This document shows, one piece after another, positions 1-6,105 of a stretch of 11,528 nt of DNA (position 1 is its first letter; the number at the start of each line of letters is the position of its first letter). The notes below the pieces were generated by a model. It was not told the DNA's origin. It worked only from the letters and a program-made list of their open reading frames with translations, and did not search any database. The translations under genes were made by a program, and so were the position numbers. The stretch is from Desulfobacterales bacterium (GTDB taxonomy: Bacteria; Desulfobacterota; DSM-4660; Desulfatiglandales; Desulfatiglandaceae), in assembly GCA_022013615.1 (NCBI GenBank), contig JAKLQB010000787.1, positions 1 to 11,528 on the forward strand, written 5' to 3'.

Positions 1-327
1 ATACATTCCTCATTTCCTTTTTCCGGGTAGGCAGATCCATGGGTTTGGGTGAAAATCCCTCGGCCGGCTTTTCTGGCCCTGCGATCCAGGACAGAGAGCG
101 TCTTTTTCTGGATTTCCACTGCTATCACCCGGCCCTGTGGTCCAACCATACGGGCCAGAGGCAGGGTGAAATAACCCATGCCGCAGCCTGTTCAAGGACG
201 GTCATCCCTTCCTTAACGAATGGACCCAATATCTTATCCGGATTTTCCAGCAGTTTCCGAAAGGGGCGTAGTAGTAAATATCCTACCCAAAAAGGACAAA
301 CCCGGTCAGCCGTGTGTATCCCCCCAT
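1..327 (-). pseudogene. SAM-dependent methyltransferase remnant, frameshifted and cut by the window edge
   Basis: No single frame is open, but two minus-strand frames together read as a class I SAM methyltransferase N-terminus. The first piece gives VCPFWVGYLLLRPFRKLLEN, then a segment ending KEGMTVLE. About position 190 the frame must shift to continue GCGMGYFTLPLARMVGPQGR, then VIAVEIQKKTLSVLDRRARK. The glycine-rich SAM loop GCGMG and the acidic strand-2 residue (VEIQ) are therefore present but split by an apparent 1-nt loss. The only good ATG (327-325) is also out of frame with the first piece; one extra G in the six-G run at 325-320 would repair it. After about position 60 the reading no longer resembles the family. 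Such methyltransferases are often neighbours of COG0701 permeases (family knowledge), matching the gene next door. It is probably dead, unless both shifts are sequencing errors. Confidence 0.6.
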
Positions 328-370
328 TTTAGTAAGCATGAGTGGTGGTGATAAGAAATGAGGAATGTAT
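1..370. repeat. 16-bp perfect inverted repeat bracketing the methyltransferase remnant
   Basis: Positions 355-370 read GAAATGAGGAATGTAT on the plus strand and positions 1-16 are its exact reverse complement. Matching stops inward at 17/354; the outward side lies beyond the window at the left end, so the repeat may be longer. The 338 bp between the arms hold the whole visible methyltransferase fragment. It could be an element end, an inversion site, or a fold-back artefact at a contig end. Confidence 0.6.
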
Positions 371-393
371 TTTCCATACCACAATGCCACAGT

Positions 394-891
394 TCATAAC
401 TTCACATTCCTAAAAAAAATATGTGCGATCACACCGACGATGGGCGCGAAAAAGAATGTACATACAAGCCTGATGGCCGTTAGTTTCCACCCCAGGATGC
501 CCAGTTCGAGGGGAATCCGGCTTACGGCAATCAGGGACCAGCTGGTCAAAAATGCGACCATTGTGCCTACACCTGCCCCGGATTTGAAAAGCCCTACCGC
601 CACAGGCAGACTGACAAAAGGGCCGCCTGGAGTCAGTGCCCCGGCCAGAGTGCCGATCAGGATCCCCCGAAAGCCCGACTCAGCGCCGACCCACTTGTTG
701 ATCGACTCCTGTGAAATCAGTTCTTGCGTCATGGTTGCGATGATGAAGGCGAAAATCAGAAGTGGCAGCACTTCCAGGATCATCCATCCTGCGCCTTTTA
801 GGCCGGTTATGTGTTGACCACCCCCTTTGTAATAACCTATCACGAGCAGCGCTACGGCGAAGACGCCCAATATAATTGTCGGAATCAGCAT
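394..891 (-). CDS. Half-size COG0701/ArsP-like permease
   Basis: A very hydrophobic 165-residue protein with about five membrane spans (roughly residues 3-20, 38-56, 75-100, 105-124 and 138-160). It carries the family signature GTLAGALTPGGPFVSLP (about 80-96), preceded by WVGAESGFRGILIG. This matches the COG0701 (PF03773) predicted permease family, whose characterised members such as ArsP export organoarsenicals; many others have unknown substrates. Full-size members are about 300-350 residues, and half-size versions like this one are common in anaerobic bacteria and presumably pair up. I chose the ATG at 891 because AGGAG lies 10 nt upstream and homologues begin this way. An in-frame ATG at 918 adds nine basic residues but lacks a ribosome site. 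No second half-gene is visible. The substrate is unknown. Confidence 0.85.
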   Translation of the reverse strand: MLIPTIILGVFAVALLVIGYYKGGGQHITGLKGAGWMILEVLPLLIFAFIIATMTQELISQESINKWVGAESGFRGILIGTLAGALTPGGPFVSLPVAVGLFKSGAGVGTMVAFLTSWSLIAVSRIPLELGILGWKLTAIRLVCTFFFAPIVGVIAHIFFRNVKL

Positions 892-945
892 ATTCGAATT
901 TCTCCTGCCCTTAGCCATGTGTGTTAACTTTCATGAAGTTGATTT

Positions 946-967
946 TTTCAAACAGCTAAACAGTTAC
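946..967 (-). repeat. 22-nt dispersed repeat, copy 1 (possible operator)
   Basis: The minus strand reads GTAACTGTTTAGCTGTTTGA plus AA. The same 22 nt, with one mismatch, occurs on the plus strand at 5414-5435. This copy lies 55 nt upstream of the permease ATG and the other 71 nt upstream of the hydrolase ATG. A shared regulator site is possible, but the two copies face opposite ways relative to their genes. Confidence 0.35.
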
Positions 968-1221
968 GGTTTTTGATAATTTCGAAATGTTACAAAAGGC
1001 GATAATCGATACCAATTCATTTTTTCTAAGAGTCCAGCCTGTAATCGTGAAACAATATCAAATTTTCAAAGATGGAGTCAAATCCAATGAATGATACAGG
1101 TGATTTTAGAGAATGTATTCAACTGGAAACCTGAAAATTTTTCGGCTTTTAAAAGTAACGAAAATAGCAGTGTTTACTTTACCAGAATTGTAAATTACAT
1201 TTGCAATTGTTCGCTCCTGAC

Positions 1222-1238
1222 CTTCGGTGCGACCGAAG
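1222..1238. other. Small perfect hairpin
   Basis: CTTCGGT-GCG-ACCGAAG is a 7-bp perfect stem with a 3-nt loop, followed by AATAATAG rather than a T-run. It sits at the boundary between the AT-rich and GC-rich stretches and just before a coding fragment. It is not a standard terminator, and its role is unknown. Confidence 0.4.
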
Positions 1239-1246
1239 AATAATAG

Positions 1247-1414
1247 CCAGATGCCGCGGTATTTGACGGGGCGGTGCTTCATGTTGACTTCACAGAACGG
1301 GGGTGGGAAGCTGAGTCACTTCGAGTTGCTGCGCAGCAGTTGATTACTAAGGGGCTGTTGAGTGGGAATGGGGACGCTGCTAAAAAAGTAAGTTATGTAG
1401 GTAAAGGGAAATAA
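1247..1414 (+). pseudogene. Unrecognised 5'-truncated coding fragment (55 codons)
   Basis: Directly after TAA TAG, a plus-strand frame stays open for 55 codons to TAA at 1412. It reads like a real protein end: AVFDGAVLHVDFTERGWEAE, then SLRVAAQQLITKGLL, ending KVSYVGKGK. The mixed amphipathic composition and GC-rich codons contrast with the AT-rich DNA just upstream. There is no start codon or ribosome site, so it looks like the C-terminal scrap of a gene whose front was lost. I do not recognise the family. Because the RAYT remnant at 1419-1523 follows in another frame within 5 nt, both could belong to one frameshifted transposase gene, but I cannot align this part to one. Confidence 0.3.
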
Positions 1415-1418
1415 TTTA

Positions 1419-1523
1419 TGATATTGGGCGGTAAAAGAGTAGGGCATGTCGCTCAGAGAACTGGCTATGCGGTTGGAGATAAGCCCTCCTGCCGTCGGGG
1501 ACTCTGTTGTGAACCTCTATTAG
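1419..1523 (+). pseudogene. C-terminal helix-turn-helix of a Y1/RAYT-type transposase, decayed
   Basis: The plus frame reads stop-YWAVKE-stop-GMSLRELAMRLEISPPAVGD-SVVNLY-stop. This strongly resembles the C-terminal HTH of REP-associated tyrosine transposases, typically CYWAVRELGMS followed by an RRLGIS-type recognition helix. The two internal stops sit where Cys (TGC to TGA at 1419) and Leu (TTG to TAG at 1440) are expected, so these are point nonsense mutations in an otherwise aligned domain. The catalytic HUH/Y1 domain is not visible upstream. The frame ends within the first arm of the large palindrome at 1517-1563. It is nonfunctional. The family call is by motif recall. Confidence 0.5.
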
Positions 1524-1563
1524 CAATTTTATTAGCAACGATTGCTAATAGAATTGCTAATAG
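1517..1563. repeat. 47-nt near-perfect palindrome made of four TTAGCAA units
   Basis: Each 23-nt arm pairs with the other around position 1540. Starting from CTATTAGCAATT, the arms agree at every position except one G-T pair (1529/1551) and the innermost 1539/1541. Each arm carries two TATTAGCAA units, so the site holds two direct and two inverted copies. There is no T-run after it. It lies where the RAYT remnant ends and 87 nt before the aldo/keto reductase ATG. Candidate roles are a REP-like element partner, a multimeric repressor operator, or an mRNA-stabilising hairpin. Confidence 0.75.
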
Positions 1564-1649
1564 TAAATGGAAAAACATGAGGAGGTCCTCTCAGGTTTGG
1601 CATCCCTATAAAAGATGAAATATTCCTCCGGATTTGATACAATAACCCT

Positions 1650-2483
1650 ATGGATATTACAAAGAGAAAACTGGGCAAAACAGGGACCGAAGTAACCATT
1701 TTAGGCCTTGGTGGTGAAGGGATTCTGAGGTCCTTTGGTTATGAAAAAGAGGCCTATGCCCTGATCAACCGGGCTATCGATCTCGGCATCGGATACTTTG
1801 AATCCGCAAGGGCTTATTCCGGAAGCGAGTCCTATTATGGAGCGGCCCTGGCGGAGAGAAGACAAAAGATCTTTTTGACCAGCAAATCCCATGCGAGGGA
1901 CAGAAATGGTGCCATGCGCCATCTGGAGGAAACCCTTGCCAATATGAAGACCGACCATCTTGACCTGTGGCAGGTCCATGACGTGCGAACCCGGAAAGAT
2001 ATTCAGACGATCTTTGGACCCGGTGGTGCTATAGAGGCATTCATTGAAGCAAGAGACAAAGGGTTGACCCGGTTTATCGGGGTTACGGGCCATCACGACC
2101 CCCTCATCACAAAACAATGTATCGAGACCTTTGACTTTGATACAGTGCTTGTTCCCGTGAATCCCGCAGAGCATCTGCATCAAAGCTTTATTGAGGAGGT
2201 TCTGCCTCTGGCCAATGAAAAACAGATGGGCATTATTACCATGAAGGCCTATTTCAGAGGAATGGCCGCGAAGATTCCCGGTTTTAGAGGCATGGAACCC
2301 TTTTTCCGCTACGCCCTTTCACACCCCATTACAGCGGCGGTCATCGGCTGCGACTCGCTCTCTCAATTAGAGAAAAATGTTGCTATCGCCAAGGCCTTCA
2401 GCCCAATGTCCCATGAAGAGATGCAACACCTGGAAACTTTTGTCTCACCCTACGGGCAACAATTGATGTACTATAAGCCATGA
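1650..2483 (+). CDS. Aldo/keto reductase family oxidoreductase
   Basis: A 277-residue cytoplasmic protein of the AKR (beta/alpha)8-barrel superfamily, which uses NAD(P)H to reduce carbonyls or oxidise alcohols. It opens with the usual beta-hairpin (RKLGKTGTEVTILGLGGEGI, 6-25). The catalytic tetrad region shows Tyr56 (AYSGSE), Lys79 (LTSKSH) and His110 (WQVHDV). The Asp normally found about five residues before the Tyr (FDTA) is Glu51 here (YFESA). IGVTGHHDP (about 143-151), ITMKAYFRG and the late AAVIGCDSLSQLEKNVA block, which is the cofactor-pocket region, are all present. There is no C-terminal 4Fe-4S cluster motif. Length is slightly short but within the family range. The ATG at 1650 lacks a clear Shine-Dalgarno sequence. 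It is a single-gene unit between two decayed transposase remnants. The substrate cannot be deduced. Confidence 0.9.
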   Translation: MDITKRKLGKTGTEVTILGLGGEGILRSFGYEKEAYALINRAIDLGIGYFESARAYSGSESYYGAALAERRQKIFLTSKSHARDRNGAMRHLEETLANMKTDHLDLWQVHDVRTRKDIQTIFGPGGAIEAFIEARDKGLTRFIGVTGHHDPLITKQCIETFDFDTVLVPVNPAEHLHQSFIEEVLPLANEKQMGIITMKAYFRGMAAKIPGFRGMEPFFRYALSHPITAAVIGCDSLSQLEKNVAIAKAFSPMSHEEMQHLETFVSPYGQQLMYYKP

Positions 2484-2521
2484 CTTTTCTCTCTCTCCTG
2501 GTTTTAAGAAGAAAAAAGGGG

Positions 2522-2754
2522 TCTACGCTTGACTCATGTTGGCTATGTTATAAAAATAGATTATGTCCAGGCCACTGAGAATACAATATCCAGGTGCATG
2601 GTATCTCCCTTAATGGCATGTAAGGCGGCACTTCAAAGAACGCCGCTGAGTGTTAATAGAATGGGTTGCTGTGGGCAATGGCGGGCAGGGGATCGACACT
2701 TGAGAAAACGGGTCGAGGAAATTAAAACTGCGATACACATGAGTCACGCGTAGA
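2522..2754 (+). mobile_element. 233-bp MITE-like deletion derivative of a Y1/RAYT transposase (copy 1)
   Basis: It is bounded by TCTACGCTTGACTCATG (2522-2538) and its inverse at 2738-2754, with one mismatch. Inside, the ATG at 2563 starts MSRPLRIQYPGAWY, the conserved N-terminus of Y1/RAYT transposases, but TAA follows at 2611. The element ends with the transposase C-terminus, DRHLRKRVEEIKTAIHMSHA, whose TAG lies inside the right inverted repeat. About 80 nt of unrelated sequence joins the two, including a GCGGC/GCCGC hairpin at 2625-2646. The catalytic domain is gone, so any movement would need a transposase supplied elsewhere. The first 84 nt are 77/84 identical to the second copy at 10150. 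Confidence 0.7.
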
Positions 2755-2832
2755 ATTGCCACCATCTTTTATGATGTGGTCAGCTGCTAACTTTGGGAAG
2801 TCATCTACATGCAGGGTTCGTTTCTCTCCGCG

Positions 2833-4071
2833 TCATGCAGATCTCCCATTTTCAAAAGGCCTGATCTTCGATATCAATACCACTGCCAAGACAGAAAGAC
2901 TGCATAGGGCAAGCCAAATAAAGCGATAATCAGCCATAGTATCAAATACCCATCCGGCGAGTGTCGGCCCTATGATTCCTCCGATGGATGCAGATCCCAT
3001 GATGATTCCGAGCATCCTACCAAAAGAAGCTGTTCCAAAATACTCTCTAAGGATCGCCCCTCTTACGACCATACTGCCCCCAAAACCTGGGGGGAAAAGC
3101 AAAAGAAAAAGCAGGGCGATCCACAAAACTTGCATAGAGCAAAAAGCAAGAACCCCTGTACCCATGAGAAGGAATGTCGCAGCCAGAACATATCTTTTAT
3201 CAAAACGATCACCTAACCATCCAAAACTGACCCTCCCAACGATACTGACAAGGGGAATGGCCGCTGCCACAAGTCCTGACGCGGTTCTTGAAATTCCAAC
3301 GCTGCTGAGATAAGGCATGACATGAATGACTACTGCGGTAACGGTCATCATCCGTATCATTTCGGTTAAGTTCAGATATAGAAAGGCCCTGTGCCTAATC
3401 GCCTCCTTAAAGGCAATTTTATTGCCTTTACTCTTAATCTCCTGATCTGCACGTACATTTTCGGACAAATGGCCGTCAGGTACTTGGCCATACTGTTCTG
3501 GCTTGCTGCGGACTACGAAGGACAAAGGCACCCCCAAAACCCACATCCCCAAACCTAATATGACTAAGGTTATCCTCCAACCGTAGCGGTCAATAAGCTC
3601 TACAATGAGGGGAACAAGCAACCCGCTCGCACCGAATCCTGATGCCATTACGCCAAGAGCTATTCCAAAATTCTTGTGAAACCAGTTAGCCACCGCGGTC
3701 ATGGTTACGACGCTTGTGCATCCACCGGCTCCGAAAGCAAGAAGCAAAAAGGAGGCATAAAACATTGCCAGCGACTGCGTCATGCTGAGAAAGAGCAGAC
3801 CAAAACCGATTGTGATCGCCCCAGCGAGAAGCAGTTTTTTGGAGCCAAATCGATCGACGAGGAATCCTACGATCGGGGCAAAGATGCCCATCTCAAGGCC
3901 GCGCAGACTCATGGCAAAAGATATTTGCGTGTAGCTCCAGCCAAACTCTTCCTTTAGCGGTGAAACAAAGGCGGTCACACCAAAGAATACAACCGCGCCC
4001 ACATAAAGGCTGATAAAAAAACACGCAAGGACGATCCACCATCCATAAAAGACCCTCTTAAACATAAACAT
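2833..4071 (-). CDS. MFS transporter, monocarboxylate/oxalate-formate carrier type
   Basis: A 412-residue inner-membrane protein with the 12-span major facilitator pattern. It begins FYGWWIVLACFF (8-19), a hallmark of the OFA/monocarboxylate-porter-like subgroup. Motif A appears as GFLVDRFGSKK (69-79) between spans 2 and 3 and again as GWLGDRFDKR (284-293) in the second half. A hydrophilic loop at about 188-225 separates the six-helix bundles. Family members carry small organic anions by uniport, symport or antiport; this one's substrate is unknown. The start is uncertain by two codons: the ATG at 4065 has GGGTG seven nt upstream, while the ATG at 4071 abuts it. It follows the hydrolase gene by 132 nt on the same strand, so co-transcription is likely, perhaps transport plus hydrolysis of one compound. 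Confidence 0.9.
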   Translation of the reverse strand: MFMFKRVFYGWWIVLACFFISLYVGAVVFFGVTAFVSPLKEEFGWSYTQISFAMSLRGLEMGIFAPIVGFLVDRFGSKKLLLAGAITIGFGLLFLSMTQSLAMFYASFLLLAFGAGGCTSVVTMTAVANWFHKNFGIALGVMASGFGASGLLVPLIVELIDRYGWRITLVILGLGMWVLGVPLSFVVRSKPEQYGQVPDGHLSENVRADQEIKSKGNKIAFKEAIRHRAFLYLNLTEMIRMMTVTAVVIHVMPYLSSVGISRTASGLVAAAIPLVSIVGRVSFGWLGDRFDKRYVLAATFLLMGTGVLAFCSMQVLWIALLFLLLFPPGFGGSMVVRGAILREYFGTASFGRMLGIIMGSASIGGIIGPTLAGWVFDTMADYRFIWLALCSLSVLAVVLISKIRPFENGRSA

Positions 4072-4203
4072 TCACCCGTTTGCTTGCAGTCCTGTCCCTG
4101 TCAATACTCATTGCCTGTTTGCCCATGGAAGTCGAGGACACATTTGAAGTCAAAAGTCATAAGCCCCAATGGGATAATCTGAATCTCTTTACAGGGATAA
4201 TTC

Positions 4204-5343
4204 TCACAAGGAGGGGATCGCAGATTCAAAGTTGCTGCTGCCAGTGGCGGCGAGCCTTCCATCTTTCTCAACTACCACATCCTGAAAGGCGATTAACAGT
4301 TCACAATGGCTGATGATTTCATTCTCAGCCATCATGATGCCGAATCCTTTGAGCAAGGGCTCCTCAAAATGTTCAACGGCAACGTCTTTGGCAGTTTTGG
4401 GCCCCTGCTTAAGAATCCTCAAGACGTCGGCACACCGCTCAAGGTGATGGTCGATCAATTCGTCTATCCTTGCTTTCAGATTGATCTCATTCCAATGATT
4501 GTTATAAAAAAACCGATGCGCAGGCAGAATGAGCAAATCCGGAGATTTTGCTCCGATTTCTCTCAGTTGCTTAAGCGATGTGATATACGCCCTCAGTCCA
4601 TACACCGAATGTGCGGTTGAAATGTGCGGCCTGAGGATTTCTCTCACGTCCTCGAAAAAATCCTCCCTGGAAGGTATAGGCGTAATGTCCGGAAGCACCG
4701 TATCTCCCACGATGATGGCCTCGTCGTTCACGACGATGGCGACAGAATCCGGACTGTGTCCCGGCAAATGATAGATCTGTGTGTTTTCGGATAGCTTCGA
4801 ATTTCCATCGCTGATCTCTTCGATGGTTAGTCTGCTCCGCTCCTGTTGATACAAAAGACAGTGTTGATTTGAGAAGGACTCGGGCATGAAGCAGCGCCAA
4901 CATGTTGCAGGGAAGCTCTTTCTGTGATCGGCAGGCGCATGTTCAGGATAGAAGCGGATGAGGCGGTCATAGATCCAGTGGGCCTTCACTCGTGCATGGG
5001 TGGTTTTGACTATTTCGGTAAGACCGCCGTCGTGGTCCTCATGGCCGTGGCTCAGAATAACAAAATCCAGGTCGCTGTTTGAAACCCCGGTAGATTCCAT
5101 CATCTCGAGGAGTTTCCGGGCCATGCCGGACTTTCCGGTATCTACCAGAAACGTTTTGTCATCGAAGACAAGGTAATTCCAGGTCGGCCCCAGATCCCAT
5201 TCACCACCATAGGCGTTCTCCGTGGGAAGACCCCAGATTTCCAAGCCAGACGGCAGCCTGAATCGAACCGTCATGTGATTTCCCTGCTCGTCCCCTTTTC
5301 GTACAACCTCTACAATATCGTCCAACATCTGTTTCGTCCCCAT
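4204..5343 (-). CDS. Metallo-beta-lactamase-fold hydrolase
   Basis: A 379-residue soluble protein of the metallo-beta-lactamase superfamily. The dinuclear zinc motif HxHxDH is intact as SHGHEDHDGG. Further ligands follow in order: His in YHLPGHSPDS, Asp in IVGDTVLPD and His in ILPAHRF. The strand before motif 1, FLVDTG, is canonical. The C-terminal about 90 residues (from IDELIDHHLERCADVLRILK) look like the winged-helix tail found in LACTB2-like members. Family members cleave thioesters, lactones, phosphodiesters or lactams; the exact substrate is unknown. A nine-nt longer version starts at TTG 5352, and neither start has a good ribosome site; I prefer the ATG at 5343. It is probably the first gene of a two-gene unit with the MFS transporter. 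One copy of a 22-nt dispersed repeat lies 71 nt upstream. Confidence 0.9.
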   Translation of the reverse strand: MGTKQMLDDIVEVVRKGDEQGNHMTVRFRLPSGLEIWGLPTENAYGGEWDLGPTWNYLVFDDKTFLVDTGKSGMARKLLEMMESTGVSNSDLDFVILSHGHEDHDGGLTEIVKTTHARVKAHWIYDRLIRFYPEHAPADHRKSFPATCWRCFMPESFSNQHCLLYQQERSRLTIEEISDGNSKLSENTQIYHLPGHSPDSVAIVVNDEAIIVGDTVLPDITPIPSREDFFEDVREILRPHISTAHSVYGLRAYITSLKQLREIGAKSPDLLILPAHRFFYNNHWNEINLKARIDELIDHHLERCADVLRILKQGPKTAKDVAVEHFEEPLLKGFGIMMAENEIISHCELLIAFQDVVVEKDGRLAATGSSNFESAIPSL

Positions 5344-5413
5344 CACTCTCAAGTAGTAAAATGAAAGCCACTCTATTGCTTTTCACAACAGCCATCAACT
5401 AATTTCTTGTTCA

Positions 5414-5435
5414 GTAACAGTTTAGCTGTTTGAAA
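5414..5435 (+). repeat. 22-nt dispersed repeat, copy 2 (possible operator)
   Basis: It reads GTAACAGTTTAGCTGTTTGA plus AA and matches the minus strand at 946-967 with one mismatch. This copy contains an inverted repeat, AACAG-TTTAG-CTGTT, typical of dimeric repressor sites. It lies upstream of the leftward hydrolase gene. Confidence 0.35.
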
Positions 5436-5472
5436 GTAGTGCAAAAAGGGCTTTGGGTGTCTCTTCCTTTTC

Positions 5473-5496
5473 GCAGGGCTCTAACCGGCTCCCTGC
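5473..5496. other. Hairpin GCAGGG/CCCTGC
   Basis: GCAGGG (5473-5478) and CCCTGC (5491-5496) form a 6-bp stem with a 12-nt loop. On the minus strand it lies 13-36 nt past the stop of the GntR-like fragment. No T-run follows, so a factor-independent terminator is doubtful. Confidence 0.3.
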
Positions 5497-5508
5497 AGTC
5501 AATTCAAT

Positions 5509-5769
5509 CTAAAATAATCGACTCCCATGTTTAAGCACCATAAATGTATCTTCTAACGGTTTCTTGTCCTGGAGAGCCTTTATGACCCCTTTATAACGTT
5601 GTTGACTATGTTGAATTGCTGAAGTGAGTCGGCCACGGTGAATGAGGATTTCAACGCTATATGGAATATGGGATGACATTAGCCGAAAGAGGGCGACAAT
5701 TAGGTGTTTCAACATCTGCTTTTTCAAAAATATTGAAAAGGCGGGGGGAGGGTTTGTCAATATAGTCAA
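5509..5769 (-). pseudogene. Possible C-terminal fragment of a GntR/FCD regulator
   Basis: The minus strand is open for 86 codons from a TTG at 5769. It reads LKHLIVALFRLMSSHIPYSV, then QRYKGVIKALQDKKPLEDTF and MVLKHGSRLF. The last part resembles the end of the FCD ligand-binding domain of GntR regulators (a His/Tyr-x-x-[IV]-x-x-AL-x-x-[KD] pattern, then a helix ending in a metal-binding His). No winged-helix DNA-binding domain precedes it, so if the call is right this is a truncated gene. GntR/FCD regulators commonly sit by organic-acid transporter operons such as the one next door. The start is only the first available one, and there is no ribosome site. It could instead be chance open frame. 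Confidence 0.35.
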
Positions 5770-5823
5770 CAGCGTTCCCCAATCCCATTGGCAGCGCTGA
5801 AAAAAGCGTTTTTATGATGCGTT

Positions 5824-6105
5824 ATGAACCTTCGGGTCACGAGTGCAGCCGCTTCTGATGAATATGATTTCGTGTCGCGATTCTTTGCACCGGGAGCAGG
5901 AGTCGATGAAGACCCGGTAACCGGTTCGGCCCATTGTTGTCTGGGACCCTATTGGAGCCAACGGCTCGGCAAGAGCGAACTTACCGCCTACCAAGCTTCA
6001 GCCCGTGGCGGCGTTATTCGTGTGCGGGTTGCAGAAGAGCGGGTTTATTTGGGAGGGAAAGCGGTCACGGTTCTCAAGGGGGAGCTGTTCGGGTTGAGTG
6101 AGTGA
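5824..6105 (+). pseudogene. PhzF-family isomerase, C-terminal fragment
   Basis: The 93-codon frame reads DFVSRFFAPGAGVDEDPVTG, SAHCCLGPYWSQRLGK, ELTAYQASARGGVIRVRVAE and ends VTVLKGELFGLSE. This is the well-conserved C-terminal third of PhzF/epimerase-like proteins, with the DPVTGSAHC substrate/phosphate loop and the ARGG turn. Intact members are about 260-300 residues, and the N-terminal half with the catalytic Glu is missing. The ATG at 5824 is fortuitous: it falls inside the V-T-S-A-A-S-D strand and no ribosome site precedes it. The fragment is in good reading order to its stop, so loss of the 5' end is recent or the piece is tolerated. Its last 32 nt overlap the 3' end of the convergent MFS gene. 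Confidence 0.75.

Larger units (their letters stand above)
919..1246. other. AT-rich intergenic region without a recognisable gene
   Basis: I see no supportable gene in this stretch. It is AT-rich up to about 1210 and then becomes abruptly more GC-rich, which suggests a junction. It presumably holds the promoter of the leftward permease, but no convincing -35/-10 pair stands out. It contains one arm of a 22-nt dispersed repeat (946-967) and a short hairpin (1222-1238). Confidence 0.5.

Noticed and set aside
1418..1618. 66-codon plus-strand frame running through the palindrome
   Set aside because: The neighbouring frame matches a transposase HTH, and this frame's LLAILLATIANRIAN stretch is just a translation of the palindrome.
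2529..2610. Conserved plus frame THV(G/C)YVIK(I/V)DYVQ shared by both MITE-like elements
   Set aside because: All differences between the copies in this frame change amino acids, and the frame runs over the element end and the real transposase start, so it is not coding.
2759..2779. CCACCATC/GATGTGG hairpin between the element and the MFS gene as a terminator
   Set aside because: The stem has a bulge and no T-run follows on either strand.
4080..4313. 77-codon plus-strand frame starting with a signal-peptide-like sequence
   Set aside because: It overlaps the 3' end of the hydrolase on the other strand, has no ribosome site, and loses protein-like character after 25 residues.
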